Shown here piece after piece: positions 1 to 12,457 of a DNA stretch of 64,000 nucleotides. The first letter of the stretch is position 1; every line of letters begins with the position of its first letter. The notes below the pieces were generated by a model that was not told where the DNA came from, did not search any database, and was given only the letters and a program-made list of their open reading frames with translations. Made by a program: the position numbers and the translations under genes. Source of the stretch: Arabidopsis thaliana (Eukaryota > Streptophyta > Magnoliopsida > Brassicales > Brassicaceae); assembly GCF_000001735.4 (NCBI RefSeq), contig NC_003075.7, positions 12,091,001 through 12,155,000 on the forward strand, in the 5' to 3' direction.

Positions 1-1077
1 TACCAGGCATAAGAGAAACTTGGTTTTCTTCCCATTCGAACTGCGGATGAATCAAGAGAAGAAAACCGAGTAGAAAACCACCAAAGAAACCTCCAATATG
101 AGCAAAATTATCAACAGGAGGAAGTGTTCCTAATCCTAAGTTAACACCAACAATCACCAAAAGCATTACTATAGCCACACCCTACAAAACAAGAGATAAA
201 AAAAAAACAGAATCAACGAACCAAAACAATAGTCAAGTTGCTAAATATAGATTGATTCATTGCGGGTTTTCAGCTCATACCTTGTTGTCATAGGTTGTCC
301 AGTTGATTAACAATTCAGATAACATTGCTCCTAAGAGTCCAAACAAAGCACTAGAGGCACCAACAGATATAGCATCCTCAAGAAACAAACAAGATAATAT
401 GCTCCCACAGAAACCCGATACAAGGTAGATCGTCCCGACTCGAACAAAACCAAACTGCTGCTCGAGACGAACTCCAATGTAGGCAACACAACACATGTTT
501 GCTAACAAATGAATAACGCCAGCGTGCAACCACATACATGTTAATAGTCTCCAAACTTGACGCTTGTGAACTATTTTCCCCCACGCCAAAGCTCCCATTT
601 TCTCCAACCTACTCAATTCATAGATCAATTCAAAACCAAACCTAATGCAAACTCAGAAATTTTGTCTCTGAAATTACAATCTTTGTTTTGACAAAAATTG
701 GGACTTTGACTAAAATCTGAATTTTACAGTCCTAAAATCTCAAACCCAGATCATAAAAATTAAAACTTTTAAAAGGAAATCAAATTGCTACAATGTTGTG
801 ATCGAGAGATAATGACTCACGTAGAGGAAGAAGGACCAAGAAGAGGATTAGACTTGAAAGACTCAAAAGAGAATCGTCCGAGGAACTTTGCAAGACATCG
901 ATGGCTTTTGTGAGGACAATCATTATAGTACATTACAACAACGAAAACGACGACGTTAGCAATCACTACTATTGGGATAATCCACGATCTCCATTGCATG
1001 TCCGGTGTCGTCTCGCCGCCATTATTAGTTTCTCTGCTTCCTCCTTCAGGATCTTCCTCTGCTGCTGTGGAAAGCAT
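1..1077 (-). CDS. RBL7: Rhomboid-like intramembrane serine protease, 5' part (three exons; continues beyond the window)
   Basis: Rhomboids cleave membrane proteins inside the bilayer with a Ser-His dyad. Exons on the minus strand are 1077-821, 608-281 and 181 to beyond position 1, with GT-AG introns that keep the frame (the split Thr codon at 821/608 joins SSST to LEKMGAL). Exon 1 gives a soluble N-terminus and a first hydrophobic segment ([19 protein letters not shown]). Exon 2 carries the WR motif ([21 protein letters not shown]) and the catalytic-serine motif GASSALFG. Exon 3 carries the catalytic histidine in the [11 protein letters not shown] stretch. All hallmarks of an active rhomboid are therefore present. 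The C-terminus lies to the left of the window. The name RBL7 rests on family and position next to GSH1 and is less certain than the family. Plant family members are thought to act in Golgi or other endomembranes; the substrate is unknown. Confidence 0.9.
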
Positions 1078-2157
1078 TTCACAGTCTAGCTATTATAGAG
1101 CTTTAATATGCAATCGAAATCTCTGTGAATTATCTCAAGAATTTTGATTGTTTTTTCTCTTCTTCTTGTTTGGTATCAGAATTTGGAAACATGTTGAATT
1201 GTGCTATACAGTTTTTGAATAGAAGACTTCAAATAATAACTTGCAAACCAGATGAGACAGGTAACGTAACTGTGAACAGAGAGATATTTGCTGTCAAGAG
1301 TTTTTTTTTATAATTGAAACGAGTCAACGGCAATTTTTTGTTTTTTTGGTTTTGTTTTATTTTTCTTGTCTTTAATATGTAAAACAAAAACCCGAAGAAA
1401 TTCGAAAGTTAATACTTAAATAATTGTATAAGAGTAAATTAGTACTATAGAATGGTTTTGTGAATCAAGTTTTTTTTTTGGTTTATGGTTAATTTTAGCT
1501 AAAAGTTAAAATTGATTTAAGAAGCATTGTTATGTTCCCTAGTAAATGATTTAAGAAGATTGTACAATCAGTCCATGTAGATGTAGTGTTGAATTCTAGG
1601 TGAATAGTTAGTTATATATATGCTTAATGATTATATGAACCAAGGTACTGATTAAATTTATTGTATATAGGCTGAATGATTTCTCACATGTTATATCTCA
1701 AGAATTTATAGGGAATTTGGAAATATATATGATGGATGAAGACACGCATATATCGGAGATGATCCAAGATATGTCAATCCAACTAGATTAGGAGAAACTG
1801 TGCTACGATAGTAAGAATAAGCAAAACTGAAATAAAACAACCAAAAAATAAAAAAAAATATCTCTATCCAAAGCCATTATAATGTTTGAAAGACAAAAGA
1901 AGCAAAATGAGACCCACAAAATCTGACGGTCCCACAAAAAGAGAAAGAGAGAGAGAGTCTAGTATTATTTTAAAAGAAAAATGTGAATAAAAACGCAAAT
2001 TTTCAAATTTTGTACGAAAAAAATATGAACTTTCGAAATGTCATTTAAATCATTTTTTTTTTTAAAATTTTTTTGATAAAATGGTCAAATTTTGTTGACT
2101 AGACTATTTCGGGCATGCCGTGAAATTTTCGTAAACAACGTCGTATTTATGAGCTCT

Positions 2158-2173
2158 AAAACGACGTCGTTTT
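2158..2173. repeat. Perfect 16-bp palindrome
   Basis: AAAACGACGTCGTTTT equals its own reverse complement. It is a GC-cored island in AT-rich DNA and follows a related half-site (aacgtcgt) about 25 bp upstream. The surrounding block at about 1960-2290 looks unlike its neighbours and may be a degraded transposon fragment; that is inference. Confidence 0.55.
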
Positions 2174-2288
2174 GTTAGAAAAAATGAGGGAAAAATGCAT
2201 TGATTAGGTTTTGAACTAAAGACTTGATGCCAAATTTAGGGACTCTCTACCGCTGAGGTATAATAACACTTTAATATATTTGTAAGAA

Positions 2289-2323
<35 letters not shown>
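2289..2323. repeat. (AT)n microsatellite
   Basis: An uninterrupted TA dinucleotide run of about 35 bp. Confidence 0.9.
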
Positions 2324-2509
2324 TAACAAATAACAATATTCATTTAATTAAAAACATGCAATAAATTAAAAATAACAAAATTAAAAAGAATACCATACAC
2401 TCCTTAAGAAGGTAGATATGCACAATGTTAAACACTATTTGCGTTTGGCAGAGAAATTCAGTATCTCATAATTTCTCTTATATTTTTCAGAATCTCCTCC
2501 TTGACTGTT

Positions 2510-2960
2510 CACATGACAAACTCACAATAGGGCCACCTCTACACAAGTTTGCAGAGAGCCTTCCCCCTTTGGATGAGGCCATTAGTGGCTCCCAAAGGAC
2601 ACATCTCTGGAGACGAACTTGGAGTGTTTATGGGGACTCTCGTCTCTATCACGGCCTTTGTGGTAACTTGCACGAACGAGAATGTCAACATAGTTTCCCG
2701 GTTATCAACGGTAAAGAGTTTCTCTATAAATGGTTTTATAGAATTTACTAGTAATAGTTAGTGTTGCTAATGTTAACTCTGAATTTTATTTTGTTTTAAC
2801 TGTACTGGACAAAGGTGTAGAAGTCAAACCAACCTTACTCAAAGGGCTCAATTCACTCCCATGGGTAATAGTTGGAGGAGTGGTTCCTATTCTAGCTGGA
2901 GGGTTCATTTCTGATTGGCTCATCAGAGTTGTTGTTACAGCAGCAATGCATTGGTCTTAA
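2510..2960 (+). pseudogene. Unrecognised gene relic in two pieces
   Basis: Two separated open pieces look protein-like. The first (about 2549-2712) reads KGHISGDELGVFMGTLVS and ends at a good donor (ACG|GTAAAG). The second (about 2820-2957) reads VEVKPTLLKGLNSLPW followed by a hydrophobic Gly-rich stretch and ends at TAA. The only good acceptor (acaaag|GTG) would place TAG directly in frame (donor phase 0, acceptor needs phase 1), and a neighbouring frame carries another protein-like stretch just upstream (PPLHKFAESLPPLDE). Mismatched phase and frame switching suggest a decayed gene, perhaps for a membrane protein. I do not recognise the family. Confidence 0.4.
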
Positions 2961-4506
2961 AGATAATATTGGCTTATCTCTGGAGTGTATCTTATGATAT
3001 CCCTATCAGAAAGGCATCACTTGTTGTTGCGTTGCAGACTTTTCTTTCCTTACAATGATTAAGTATATTAGGATGATAAGAAATATATGCGATCAAGAGT
3101 AATGCCGTAGCAAATAATCAATCTAATCGAGATGAAAAGCAATCCAATGAAATGATTCAAATAATATATTTTGTACAATTTTCTCATTTTCACTTACACC
3201 ATTAAAATTCTAATTCATATTTAAACTAAAGAATTAGTTAACATTTGAGGAAAAAAAACCAGATATTTTTTATTTTGTACCATTTTTAGTCCAGAGTTTG
3301 TGAAATCTAAAAATATGACAAATAGACAACCTAATGATCCAGTATCACCAAGTTTGGCAGTTAGAGAGGTTGCCCATCCTTTCTCTTTGAAAAGTGAACA
3401 CAAAGATACTTCGCCCTCTAGAAATTAAAACATTAAGAATCATCATCAAATGACATAAGAAATTAAAACATTTAAGTACAATCATCAAATAACATATCAA
3501 TAAGGAACACTAACAAGATATACTTACCATCACCAAGTACTTCGATCAAATAGCTTTCTGGCTTTTCCAAATGGAAATTGGCAGATCTCAGTTTAAAAAC
3601 TGAACTATATCATATGTAGAAAAAAACTAATATTTTATTAGCAAAACAAATTAGATATAAAAACAAATAAAAGTGAAAGAAAAAATTATATATTTATATT
3701 TAATGTAGACAGAGAGATTTTAAAAAATTAGCAATTAATTGAATGTAATTCAATAAAGATAAAATTAAATTAATAATATAAATCTAAAATAATATTTTTT
3801 TGAAATAAATTTTGTAGGAATTAAAAACTAAATATTATTTACTTTAAAGATTTTTGACCCAAAATCTTCCTCAAACAATATATATGTAGATTCTTCACTA
3901 AAATTATCATCTTCAGATTTCCTTTTCAGAAAATGTAGAAATAATATGTCACGCTCGTGTAAAAAAGTTAGCGTCGAAGATATGAATAAATGTATCGATG
4001 AAATTACTTCATTTAAGAAGAAATTATGTTTGACTTGTGTATGGTCCACAAATAACTATGCCATCCTTTACCGGTTAAAGTTAATTAGCGTTAAAGATAA
4101 CAACAAATCTCTTAAATCTAATAATGCAAATTAGTTAATTTAAGAAGAAAATTTGTTTGACTTGTGCATGGTTCAAAGATATACATACTATTATACCAAA
4201 GTATTTATGTTAGAAGTGATTTAAGAAAACTTAATTTAAGAAGAAATTTTGTTTGACTTGTGTATGGTTCAAAGATATATTTACTATTATACCAAAGTAT
4301 CTATTTTTTTTTTTTGTCTAATCCCTAGCTAGGTGTATATATATTCTACTCTAATGATTCAAAAATATTACATTTATAGGGAGAAGGTGATTATCATGAT
4401 TATCCCAAATGATTTTTTTCAGATCTTTCTCCAAATACTTTATCTCAATAATAATTGTATACATATAAGAAAAACTAATGATCTTATATCTCTAGTTTGC
4501 AGGTTG
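2961..4506. other. Intergenic, upstream of the neprosin-domain gene
   Basis: AT-rich with no supported gene. It holds the local direct repeats at 4012-4300. Confidence 0.6.
4012..4300 (+). repeat. Local direct repeats, about 65 bp unit
   Basis: Two near-identical copies at 4141-4209 and 4237-4300 share taagaagaaa, gtttgacttg and actattataccaaagtat. A shorter diverged third copy lies at about 4012-4060. The array ends about 200 bp before the start codon of the neprosin-domain gene. Confidence 0.75.
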
Positions 4507-7500
4507 ATGAAAATGAAATTAGGGTGTGTCCTTCCACTGATGTGCATGATTTTGACATGCTATATTATATGTTATAGCCTTCTGGTGGGACATTGCTATG
4601 GCGTTGTAGAGGAAGCAAAGACATTAAAAAGTAAAGAAGATCTTAAAATAGAGCAAAAATTTAAGCTTATCAACAAATCTGCGGTTAAAATCATAAAGGT
4701 TTACCCTCTCACCATGTTATAGAATAATTGAATGTGTTTACTAAATATTTCTAACATTAGAATCCATATCCTAAGTATTCTTGGATCTCTATAAATATAA
4801 ACACGATAAAAGTTATGAAAATCATGTGTGATACATTTCCTAAAGATCATGAAAACATAATAATAGATTTTTTTATTTATGAATCTATAGTCTATTAGTG
4901 GTGAAAGGTATCGTTGCGTGGATTTCTACAAACAACCAGGACTTGACCACTCATCCATGAAGAACCACACATTTCACCCTAAGGTATTGCAGTAATAATA
5001 TAAATTTTCTTGAGAGTTACGAGTATTTATACTCTATGTATATAAAAAAAGATGGTAATTGAGAAACTGACAACTGAAATTTTTGTTTCCATTATTTTAT
5101 TGTTTCATCAATTGTAATGAGATAAGTTGCGGATTTAGTTTTGCTAAATAGTAATATGATCAGTTAGGCATCTACATGATCAAATAACATTTTATTGAAT
5201 AATATCACATACCATGTGAAAAATTAGACCTCTATATAACAAAATAACATGTTACATTAAGAAATCAAGTTTCTCGTAAGTTTTAATATGATAATATATC
5301 CAATGGTTGCCACTTTCTTGACTACAATATTCCATTGTGCCATTCGGTAAATTTTACTCTAATAACTTAATACCTTAATTTTAACAAAAATTGATGTTAG
5401 ATACACATATAATGGCAATTTTTTCTTTTTATTCTTAATATGATGTTTAACTAAATCCTAAATGGTATTTTGATTAGAATGACGGTGATATATCAAACAC
5501 TTACATGTGAGTTCAATTTTTTATTTATTTTTTCTAGTAGGTTACTTTAAGAAAAGTACGTTTAATTTATTAAAATCAAGAAAATTCAATGTTGTTTTGA
5601 CTAATTTATTAATTTATATGGATTCTAATTATGTGTAGATGCGCTTGATGTCATATCCGGAAGGATTACAAATTAAGAGACAGACACATAGTAACAAAAC
5701 ATTTAGCCACTTTTGGAAGAATAGTGTAGGTTGTCCTATTGGTACAGTTCCTATACTTCAAGTCACCAAAGACACTCTTTTGAAAATGAAATCTTTAAAT
5801 GGCGATAATTATAATCCGCAAAGTTCGTGGAGCAAAACATATAAATCTACGTCTTCTAATGGACGTCATCATGTAAGTGTTTTCTTTTATCATTTTATTT
5901 TTAAGTAAGAAATGTCAAACATACAAAAAACCTTTCTAAATTAATATTTGATAAAATAATAATAACTATATATTAAATAATTTTTATAGCCTCGAGTTTT
6001 TTTTTTGAAATCATATTTAAATATATTATCTCATTAATATTATTAATAATTGTATGAAATTCTTAATATATATATTATGTAAGAAAATTTGGTGAAATAT
6101 GACTCTACTATTGTTTTTAAAATAAAACTTGCATTTATTCTTAGTAAAGTTTATTTCTAATATTTTTACTCCATCAAAAACGTGTTGTGTTGTTTTCTAG
6201 ACATAGTAATTGTTTTTTTTTTAAATTGTAATTAGTTCTACAAATATATTGGTTATAAAGAAAAAGCTTTTTTTTGACATAAAAGTTTTAAAAGTTTATA
6301 AAATTAGCCAAACCTCTCTATAAATTATGAACTGATGATACATTAATATATTTATAAATTTTATTTTGTTGTCTCGATATTATTAATTTATAGAGATTTA
6401 TTACATATAATAAAATGTCACAATAATGAGATTAGTGGGCTACTAATGTTAGTTTTCTCAACCATTGTATTCAGTTTGCTGTGTTGCGGACTCTTAAAGA
6501 AAAAACAAGGCGTTACAATGGAGCGTATATGAATACTAATGCATTCAATCCTTTGGTTGGACCTACGCAGTTCAGCTCTACTCGGATGCATTTTCAAATT
6601 GGAAATGAATTCATCCAAGTTGGTTGGACTGTAAGTCAATTAATTAGATCCGCTATTTTTTTATATACTCGATGTATTATGGTGTATCATTTTCTTTGAT
6701 TAATATATCTGAATCATATTTTCTATTCATTTTAGGTACACCCGGCATTATACCACGACTTTAACTCTCGGCTATTCGTATATACAAATGTGAGCGGGAT
6801 AGATCTTGTTTTACGTTTTTATACCATATGATTTATTGTCACATGTTATATGGTTTTATTTAGGCAGGAGGACGTGCGTGTTATAATACCTTATGTCCGG
6901 ATGGATTCGGAATGATACTAGTAGGTCAAGATCTTATTCCTGGACGACTTACCGAGCACAGAGATTTAAACTTTGCCATAATCAAGGTAAGTTCCTTTCC
7001 AACTATTATAGACATAACTCTTCATGTTTTAGGTATTCAAGAACGTTTGAGTATGGAACAAGTAGTAATATGTAGATGCATGGAGATGAAATATCGATAT
7101 GGGTACTGAAAATTAGTGTTAGGATTTTTTTTCATATTAGATTTTAAAAATATTTTTGATTTTTTCTTTAAATTTCTCTTAGTTTGTATAAAGATAGTTC
7201 AAAAATTGAATTCAATAAAGATTTTTGTCAATTATAGTTTTAAAAATGAGATCAGGTATTGGTATTCCCAAGTTGTTTTTGCTGATATTTAAAATTTGAG
7301 TATCCAAACATTGATAAGAATTGTTAGAAACAGTAATTGCATGTTTTAATTATGTGAATCGGTAAACGTAGGCATGCCAAGCTTTTGTCTATAATTTTAG
7401 TCTTTTTTATTTAATGTGGATTTTGTTGAGTACAGGACAAAGACAACGGAAATTGGTGGTTGTTGATGGGTACTGGCATATTATGGGAAAAAATTGGTGT

Positions 7501-7804
7501 CTGGCCAGCAAAGAGGTTCAAAGAAAGTTTTGGTACAGAGATCGAATGGGGTGGTGAAGTCCATAGCCCTTCGTCCCCAAGTCCTCCGATGGGTAATAGC
7601 CATTATCCGAAGGGGACCCCCAGACTAGACTCATATGTCCGTTTGATCACGACTTGGGACGAAAATTATAATGCCGACAATTTTGTGAAAAACACAGAGA
7701 GATATTCAGACGGTTGTTATAAAGTGGGAGATACAATATATATGCAAGATTCTTGGAGAAATGTAGGACATCTTATTGTTTATGGAGGCCCCAAGTGTAA
7801 TTAA
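4507..7804 (+). CDS. Neprosin (DUF239) domain secreted protein with neprosin-activation (DUF4409) region
   Basis: A complete seven-exon gene: 4507-4698, 4891-4983, 5639-5872, 6475-6630, 6736-6789, 6864-6986 and 7436-7804. All introns are GT-AG, every coding exon is a multiple of three, and the total is 406 aa. An N-terminal hydrophobic signal segment (about residues 5-28, LGCVLPLMCMILTCYIICYS) is followed by the activation-peptide signature (RYRCVDFYKQPGLDHSSMKN, about residues 70-90) typical of plant DUF4409-DUF239 proteins. The neprosin domain follows, with FSSTRMHFQIGNEFIQVGW, ACYNTLCPDGFGM, NWWLLMGTG and GCYKV. Neprosin itself, from pitcher plants, is a secreted glutamic peptidase that cuts after proline; whether this protein is active cannot be told here. 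There are two possible start codons (4507 and 4513), both before the signal peptide. The large family has many reproductive-tissue paralogues. No frame breaks are visible. Confidence 0.9.
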
Positions 7805-9390
7805 ACTTCCATAGTGCTTACCATTATTATAAAATTGTAATGTCTGAACATGATCAGAAGAAAGCAAGAGAATAAATTTCTTAGTATGAAAAAAAAATAA
7901 TAGAAAAAGAAATTTAAGAGAAATTTAAAGAACATCCTCATATATTTTTATTTAACTTGTTTGACTTGGTTAGAAAGAGGAAGAAAGAAGAACTCTTTAT
8001 ATGTTCCAAGTTTAGAAAATATTGTATTTCTTATATCATCATCTTTAGGAAATTCCACTACACATTACCTAATTTTTTTATCTTACAAAAATCTAAACTT
8101 TTTTTTATTTAGATATAACACTGTTAAGTACTTTAGAATTTTTTTAGAACTTAGACTTAATTTTGTTTCTGGTTGAGCTTATAGTCCAAAGTCAAGTTTC
8201 ATTTCACTACCCCATTATTTGAGGTCATATCTTACACGAATATGCTCAATAGTCTACATGCACTTTAGCATGTGTGTGGTTGTAATAATGCTCATTTAAT
8301 GGGATCGATTTGTAAGAAAACTAACTAATAAAACCAATGAAATATTAAGTTTTGTGTTCGATGAAATTGTGTGATTTTGATATTGTCTGAGTAATATAAG
8401 TTTATGTGATTTTGTTGTCACTAGTGATGTTAAACTAGGCCTTAAGCATGCGGGTCCAAACATGTAATTATGAAACTTCAAACCAACAGTAACACTTGGT
8501 TGTAAAAACGTTTTTTTTTTTGTTTTAATTGAATAAAATTTCATATTCATTTAGAAAGAAATAACTTATCACGTTGAAGAGGAAGTGTCTTCTTGGTAAG
8601 TTGGGTGGGCTGTGAACTTCGGTTTCACAAATGACAATTTGCCAAGCGAAGATCATAAGCCCTTAGACATAAAAGAGCACTGCCAGCAAATAATAAGTGA
8701 CGTAATGTTAATGATTGAAAGTTCTATTTGATCAAAAAACAGGGAGCGGCCATCTATTTATTTTTACTTGGTTTAGCATTGTAAAGATCATTTTTAAAGA
8801 ATTTGATATTATTTTTGATTAAAAATCTTATACCATTGGGTTTGAAATATTAACAAGACTACAAGAGTCTAACACATCCCATTATAAATCAATCTTTTTC
8901 TTCTTCTTCCAGGTATTGTACACTATAGAGAACTTGTTCTGTAATCAATATTCTGAAAATCTCTTATGTAGCATATATAGTTTCTTTCGCTTCCGTAAGT
9001 TCCTATTGTTAATTTGGTATGGATACTATATCCTATATTTTAGATTTTAATTCTCGCTGCAAATGCTCAATGAAATGCAGGTTGATGTTAAACTGCTCCA
9101 AGAATCCAATCAAAAAGGTATTGTAATCTAGTAGCTAGCAAAAGCATTAAACGTAACTTTCCCAAGTTGTTGATGACAAAGATTCCCAAGTCATCAACCG
9201 TATTAGTTTCCCATACCACATCTCATCTCAACATCAAGGTAATATTATTATTTTTATTGATTTATTAGTCAAATATGAGAAAGCAAACAACTATGTTTTA
9301 TATCATTCTGTAAGTAATAATAAGTTGTTGCTTCCTATTACTTATTCTGTTTTTGCAGCCATCTCTAGGTTAAATTTTATAGAGTATCTA
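7805..9390. other. Convergent intergenic region
   Basis: Lies between the 3' ends of the neprosin-domain gene and the PPC-domain gene. No ORF stands out. At 8880-9360 there is a TATA-like box (tataaat at about 8883) followed by several good splice-like sites, discussed as a possible non-coding transcript. Confidence 0.5.
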
Positions 9391-10411
9391 TTATCCAGCA
9401 GGTGCTTGTGCTAATGCTACTCCATTAACTCGTACCCGTTCTCTCGGTGCACCTGGTGCATCCGGTTGAAATATTGACCCCGGTCCGCAAACAAAAAAAA
9501 CATCCACCTACAATGTGTTTCAAGAAGTATTGAGAGTTTTTGGTATCAATAAATCTAAAAGAATCTATTGAGATATATAATGGTAAAAAGAGTCAACAAC
9601 ACCTCAACATCTCCGAAAGCAAAAAGTTGATATGCAATAGCAACACTTGGTGAAACACCTGAAAGGGAGACGTGAAGTATTCCGTTGGGACGACTAGAAT
9701 GTACAGCAACACCTACATCAGTGAGCATCGGTTGGAACCATCCACTCAAGTAAAGTATTCTCCCAATACCCTATATATAGCCAAGCAGAATCAGAGAAAC
9801 AATTGGAAACTAAAAAAGCTTCTATTGAATGATTAAGACTAAAACACTTACCATGCGGTTTCCTCGGATTGGTAACGACACCAAGTTGGCTCGTGAAACG
9901 CATCCCCTCCCTGACAAGATGTAGACTGCCTGACGAGAAGCCCTAGAAATATATGCCAGTACACTGACAATTTCCTGTTGGTCGAGGTTCAAAACATCTC
10001 TTTTAGAAAACTCAAGAGGAGAAGAAGTTGTATGGAAACAGAACTAATGGAGGAAAATAAACTACTTACGGCTCCATGCGGGATCACTAGGATTCTGCGT
10101 GCGGTGGGTGGTGACACTACAAAGAGGTGAAAATGACATTTTCAAGATCCCTCAAAGAAACCCTAATTTTGAAGATTGGAAATATACTTACGAGGAGGCG
10201 GCATATTACCCAATTGAATCACCTGCTCTCCTTGGCCATTACCATTTTCTCTGTGATGATTGAAGAAAAAGAGATCATTATATATATTGTTTAGATTCAA
10301 GACTCCAAGATTGATAAATACAAGAAAATATAAATTGTAAATAAGAAAGAAGAAGAAGAAGAAAACAGACGTTGTTGGCTGATCCACTGTAATCGAAGAG
10401 TTCTCGCTCAT
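9391..10411 (-). CDS. PPC/DUF296 domain protein related to AHL proteins, without AT-hook
   Basis: Six exons on the minus strand: 10411-10371, 10250-10192, 10116-10070, 9974-9852, 9770-9603 and 9507-9391. Splice phases match and give 184 aa. The protein is essentially one PPC domain: SPPTARRILVIPHGAEIV, then YILSGRGCVSRANL, ILYLSGWF, GILHVSLSG and DVEVDVFFVCGPG. This follows the AHL pattern of strand, LSG loop, strand and hydrophobic close. In AHL proteins PPC mediates trimer formation and nuclear targeting, and the AT-hook (RGRP core) binds AT-rich DNA. No AT-hook is seen here: the N-terminus is short and Gln/Asn-rich. An in-frame ATG at 10483 lies inside a TATA box (TATAAAT, 10482-10488), so transcription should begin downstream of it and 10411 is the better start. 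It may act as a partner or competitor of AHL proteins, or be a diverged remnant; expression is unknown. Confidence 0.82.
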
Positions 10412-10481
10412 GTTTTTCCAAATCGTTAACTTAAGCGGAAAGAAAGAAATTGAAGTATGGAGGAATGTTGCCTCAATCGGC

Positions 10482-10488
10482 ATTTATA
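10482..10488 (-). promoter_or_regulatory. TATA box of the PPC-domain gene
   Basis: TATAAAT on the minus strand, about 70 bp upstream of the chosen start codon. This is suitable for a short 5' UTR and argues against using the ATG that overlaps it. Confidence 0.6.
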
Positions 10489-12457
10489 AGTAAATCAATC
10501 AAAAGTAGAAACAGTGAGAAGGGGAAATATATTTAGGCTAGTGAAGAAACTAATTAAAGAGTTGCTTTCTAATTTTCTACACAATAAATATTTTGCACGG
10601 ATGCAAATTTGACTATCCTTTGTTTGACTGTTTTCATAGTATATCTGAGAAAATGTTCAACCTAATAAATATTTAGAAGTCAAATAAGTTTTTATCCAAT
10701 TCTATTAATAGGAAAACGGATGACAACCTCCTGGATCATTTCTTAGTATTTGTCATCACTCTTCCCCTGAATCATTGATCAACCTGACAACCTCTATACC
10801 AATTCAAAAGATTGTCTCCCATTTGAACTAATATTTTCATATACATGAAAAATCCTATTACTGTAGCCAAGGCACTTTTGAAGCTAATGATCAGGTAGGA
10901 GAAGTGATTTCAACCCACTGTTGTAATACATGATTGCATAATCAAAACCAATCTATGGAATCCACATTTGAAATATTTTGGCCCGTTTTAAAATATTTTT
11001 TTGGTAACGTTTTTTAACGGATTTTTGATTTCTGCAAATTTTGGCGCGCTTTCCACTTTCAAACTGAATTTTTGAAAGAATCTAAATGGCATGCGATCAT
11101 AATTAACACTTTTTAAGATGTAAGATCCTTCATATTTCATAACCATAATTAATTTGATAGACAATAAATGATTGCATAATGTTCCACTGTTGTGATAGAT
11201 GATTGCATAATCAAAACCAATCTATGGGACAAAGCCACATTTGAATTATTTTACAGATCTATACGACATATTCGAACTTAAAAAAAAAACAATAAAAACA
11301 AACAAAACTCAGTCGTTTTTAAAGCCAGTCGCTAGTTATAGTCGCAGCGACACTTAAACGAACCGGCCCGAAGTCTCTCATAAAAATTGCGATTGCGTTT
11401 ACATGTTTACCTAATATATTAAATTCCAATTTAAATGAAAGAAATCAATTTTAATCAATTTCCTTTTTAGCAAATTGTTTTGATTTTTTATTTTTTTTTG
11501 GTTGCCATAGACGACATTTGTTAGGTTGTTTCAAATATTGGACTTAAATTTTAAAATTGAAAACAAGCAAGGTTATGTGAAAAAGCAATTGGTTTACAGT
11601 TTAAGGTTTAGGAAAAATAAGACTAGAAGCAGATTAAAAACATTTGATCTCAAAAACTAGAAACGTGCCAAATTAAAGTATCAACGAAATACATGGAGAT
11701 TTTAAAAATTATGATCTCTTATGTAGATTACAGTTTTAACGGACATAAAAACGTTGACGTAACATACATGAATGAAAGGTGGGTATATTAATTAGGTAAG
11801 GCAGTGTGTGGACTGTGGAGACTCGGTTTTTCTCACTCTCATCAGTCATCACTCATCATTTTGTAGGGACGCCTTGGTAGGGTTTACATATTATCCTGTC
11901 ACCTAAGTGCCACTATCTTCTTGTTTTACGATAATTACCGACGGCCAGGATCATCGTGTTGTAATCAGTTTAGTTTACGCGGAGTCTGGTGGATTCAATT
12001 ATGAAAGCAGTGTTCTTCACTAGCCAAAACCTATTAAAGGAAAAGCTCGTAAATGTCTACATCGAAGATGCTCTCCCATTTAGAAAAAAACATACATTGC
12101 CAAATTACTAAACATCAAAACTTTCCACTACACAGCCTAGATTATCCCATCCGTCGCCTTTGCCTTGAAATCAGTTTTGAGTTATTTCGTTAAATGTAGA
12201 CAAATTTGTGACAAGAAAAATGGGTAATTTATTCAAGATCCAAACACACCCTCCCAAACGATTTCCCACACCGAAATCGTTTAGTACATACAATTTTTCT
12301 TCTGCTTTTCAATGCTTCGAATTTCTAAAACAAAATCAGTTTTTAAAATCCGATTACAACAAAAAAAAAAATCCTTATTCCGGAGACTCGAATTCTTCAG
12401 ATAGCATAAACTCACACCCAAAGGTTTATAGACACCTTTTGTTCACGTCCCATTTTC
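10489..12457. other. Intergenic, between the PPC-domain gene and the GSH1 3' end
   Basis: AT-rich. It contains two direct copies of a roughly 60-bp segment (10913-10979 and 11183-11252). No gene is supported; the GSH1 3' UTR occupies the right edge. Confidence 0.6.
10913..11252 (+). repeat. Direct repeat pair, about 60 bp
   Basis: Both copies share atgattgcataatcaaaacc, aatctatgg and ccacatttgaa, about 270 bp apart. A third short piece (atgattgcataat) lies at about 11167. Confidence 0.7.

Larger units (their letters stand above)
1090..2424. other. Intergenic, 5' flank of the rhomboid gene
   Basis: AT-rich and without a credible gene. It contains a perfect 16-bp palindrome at 2158-2173 and an (AT)n microsatellite at about 2289-2323. 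Confidence 0.6.

Noticed and set aside
10163..10483. A single 106-codon frame from ATG 10483 on the minus strand
   Set aside because: It reads through an intron (poly-Phe stretch), and its ATG overlaps the TATA box. The spliced model from 10411 gives a clean PPC domain.
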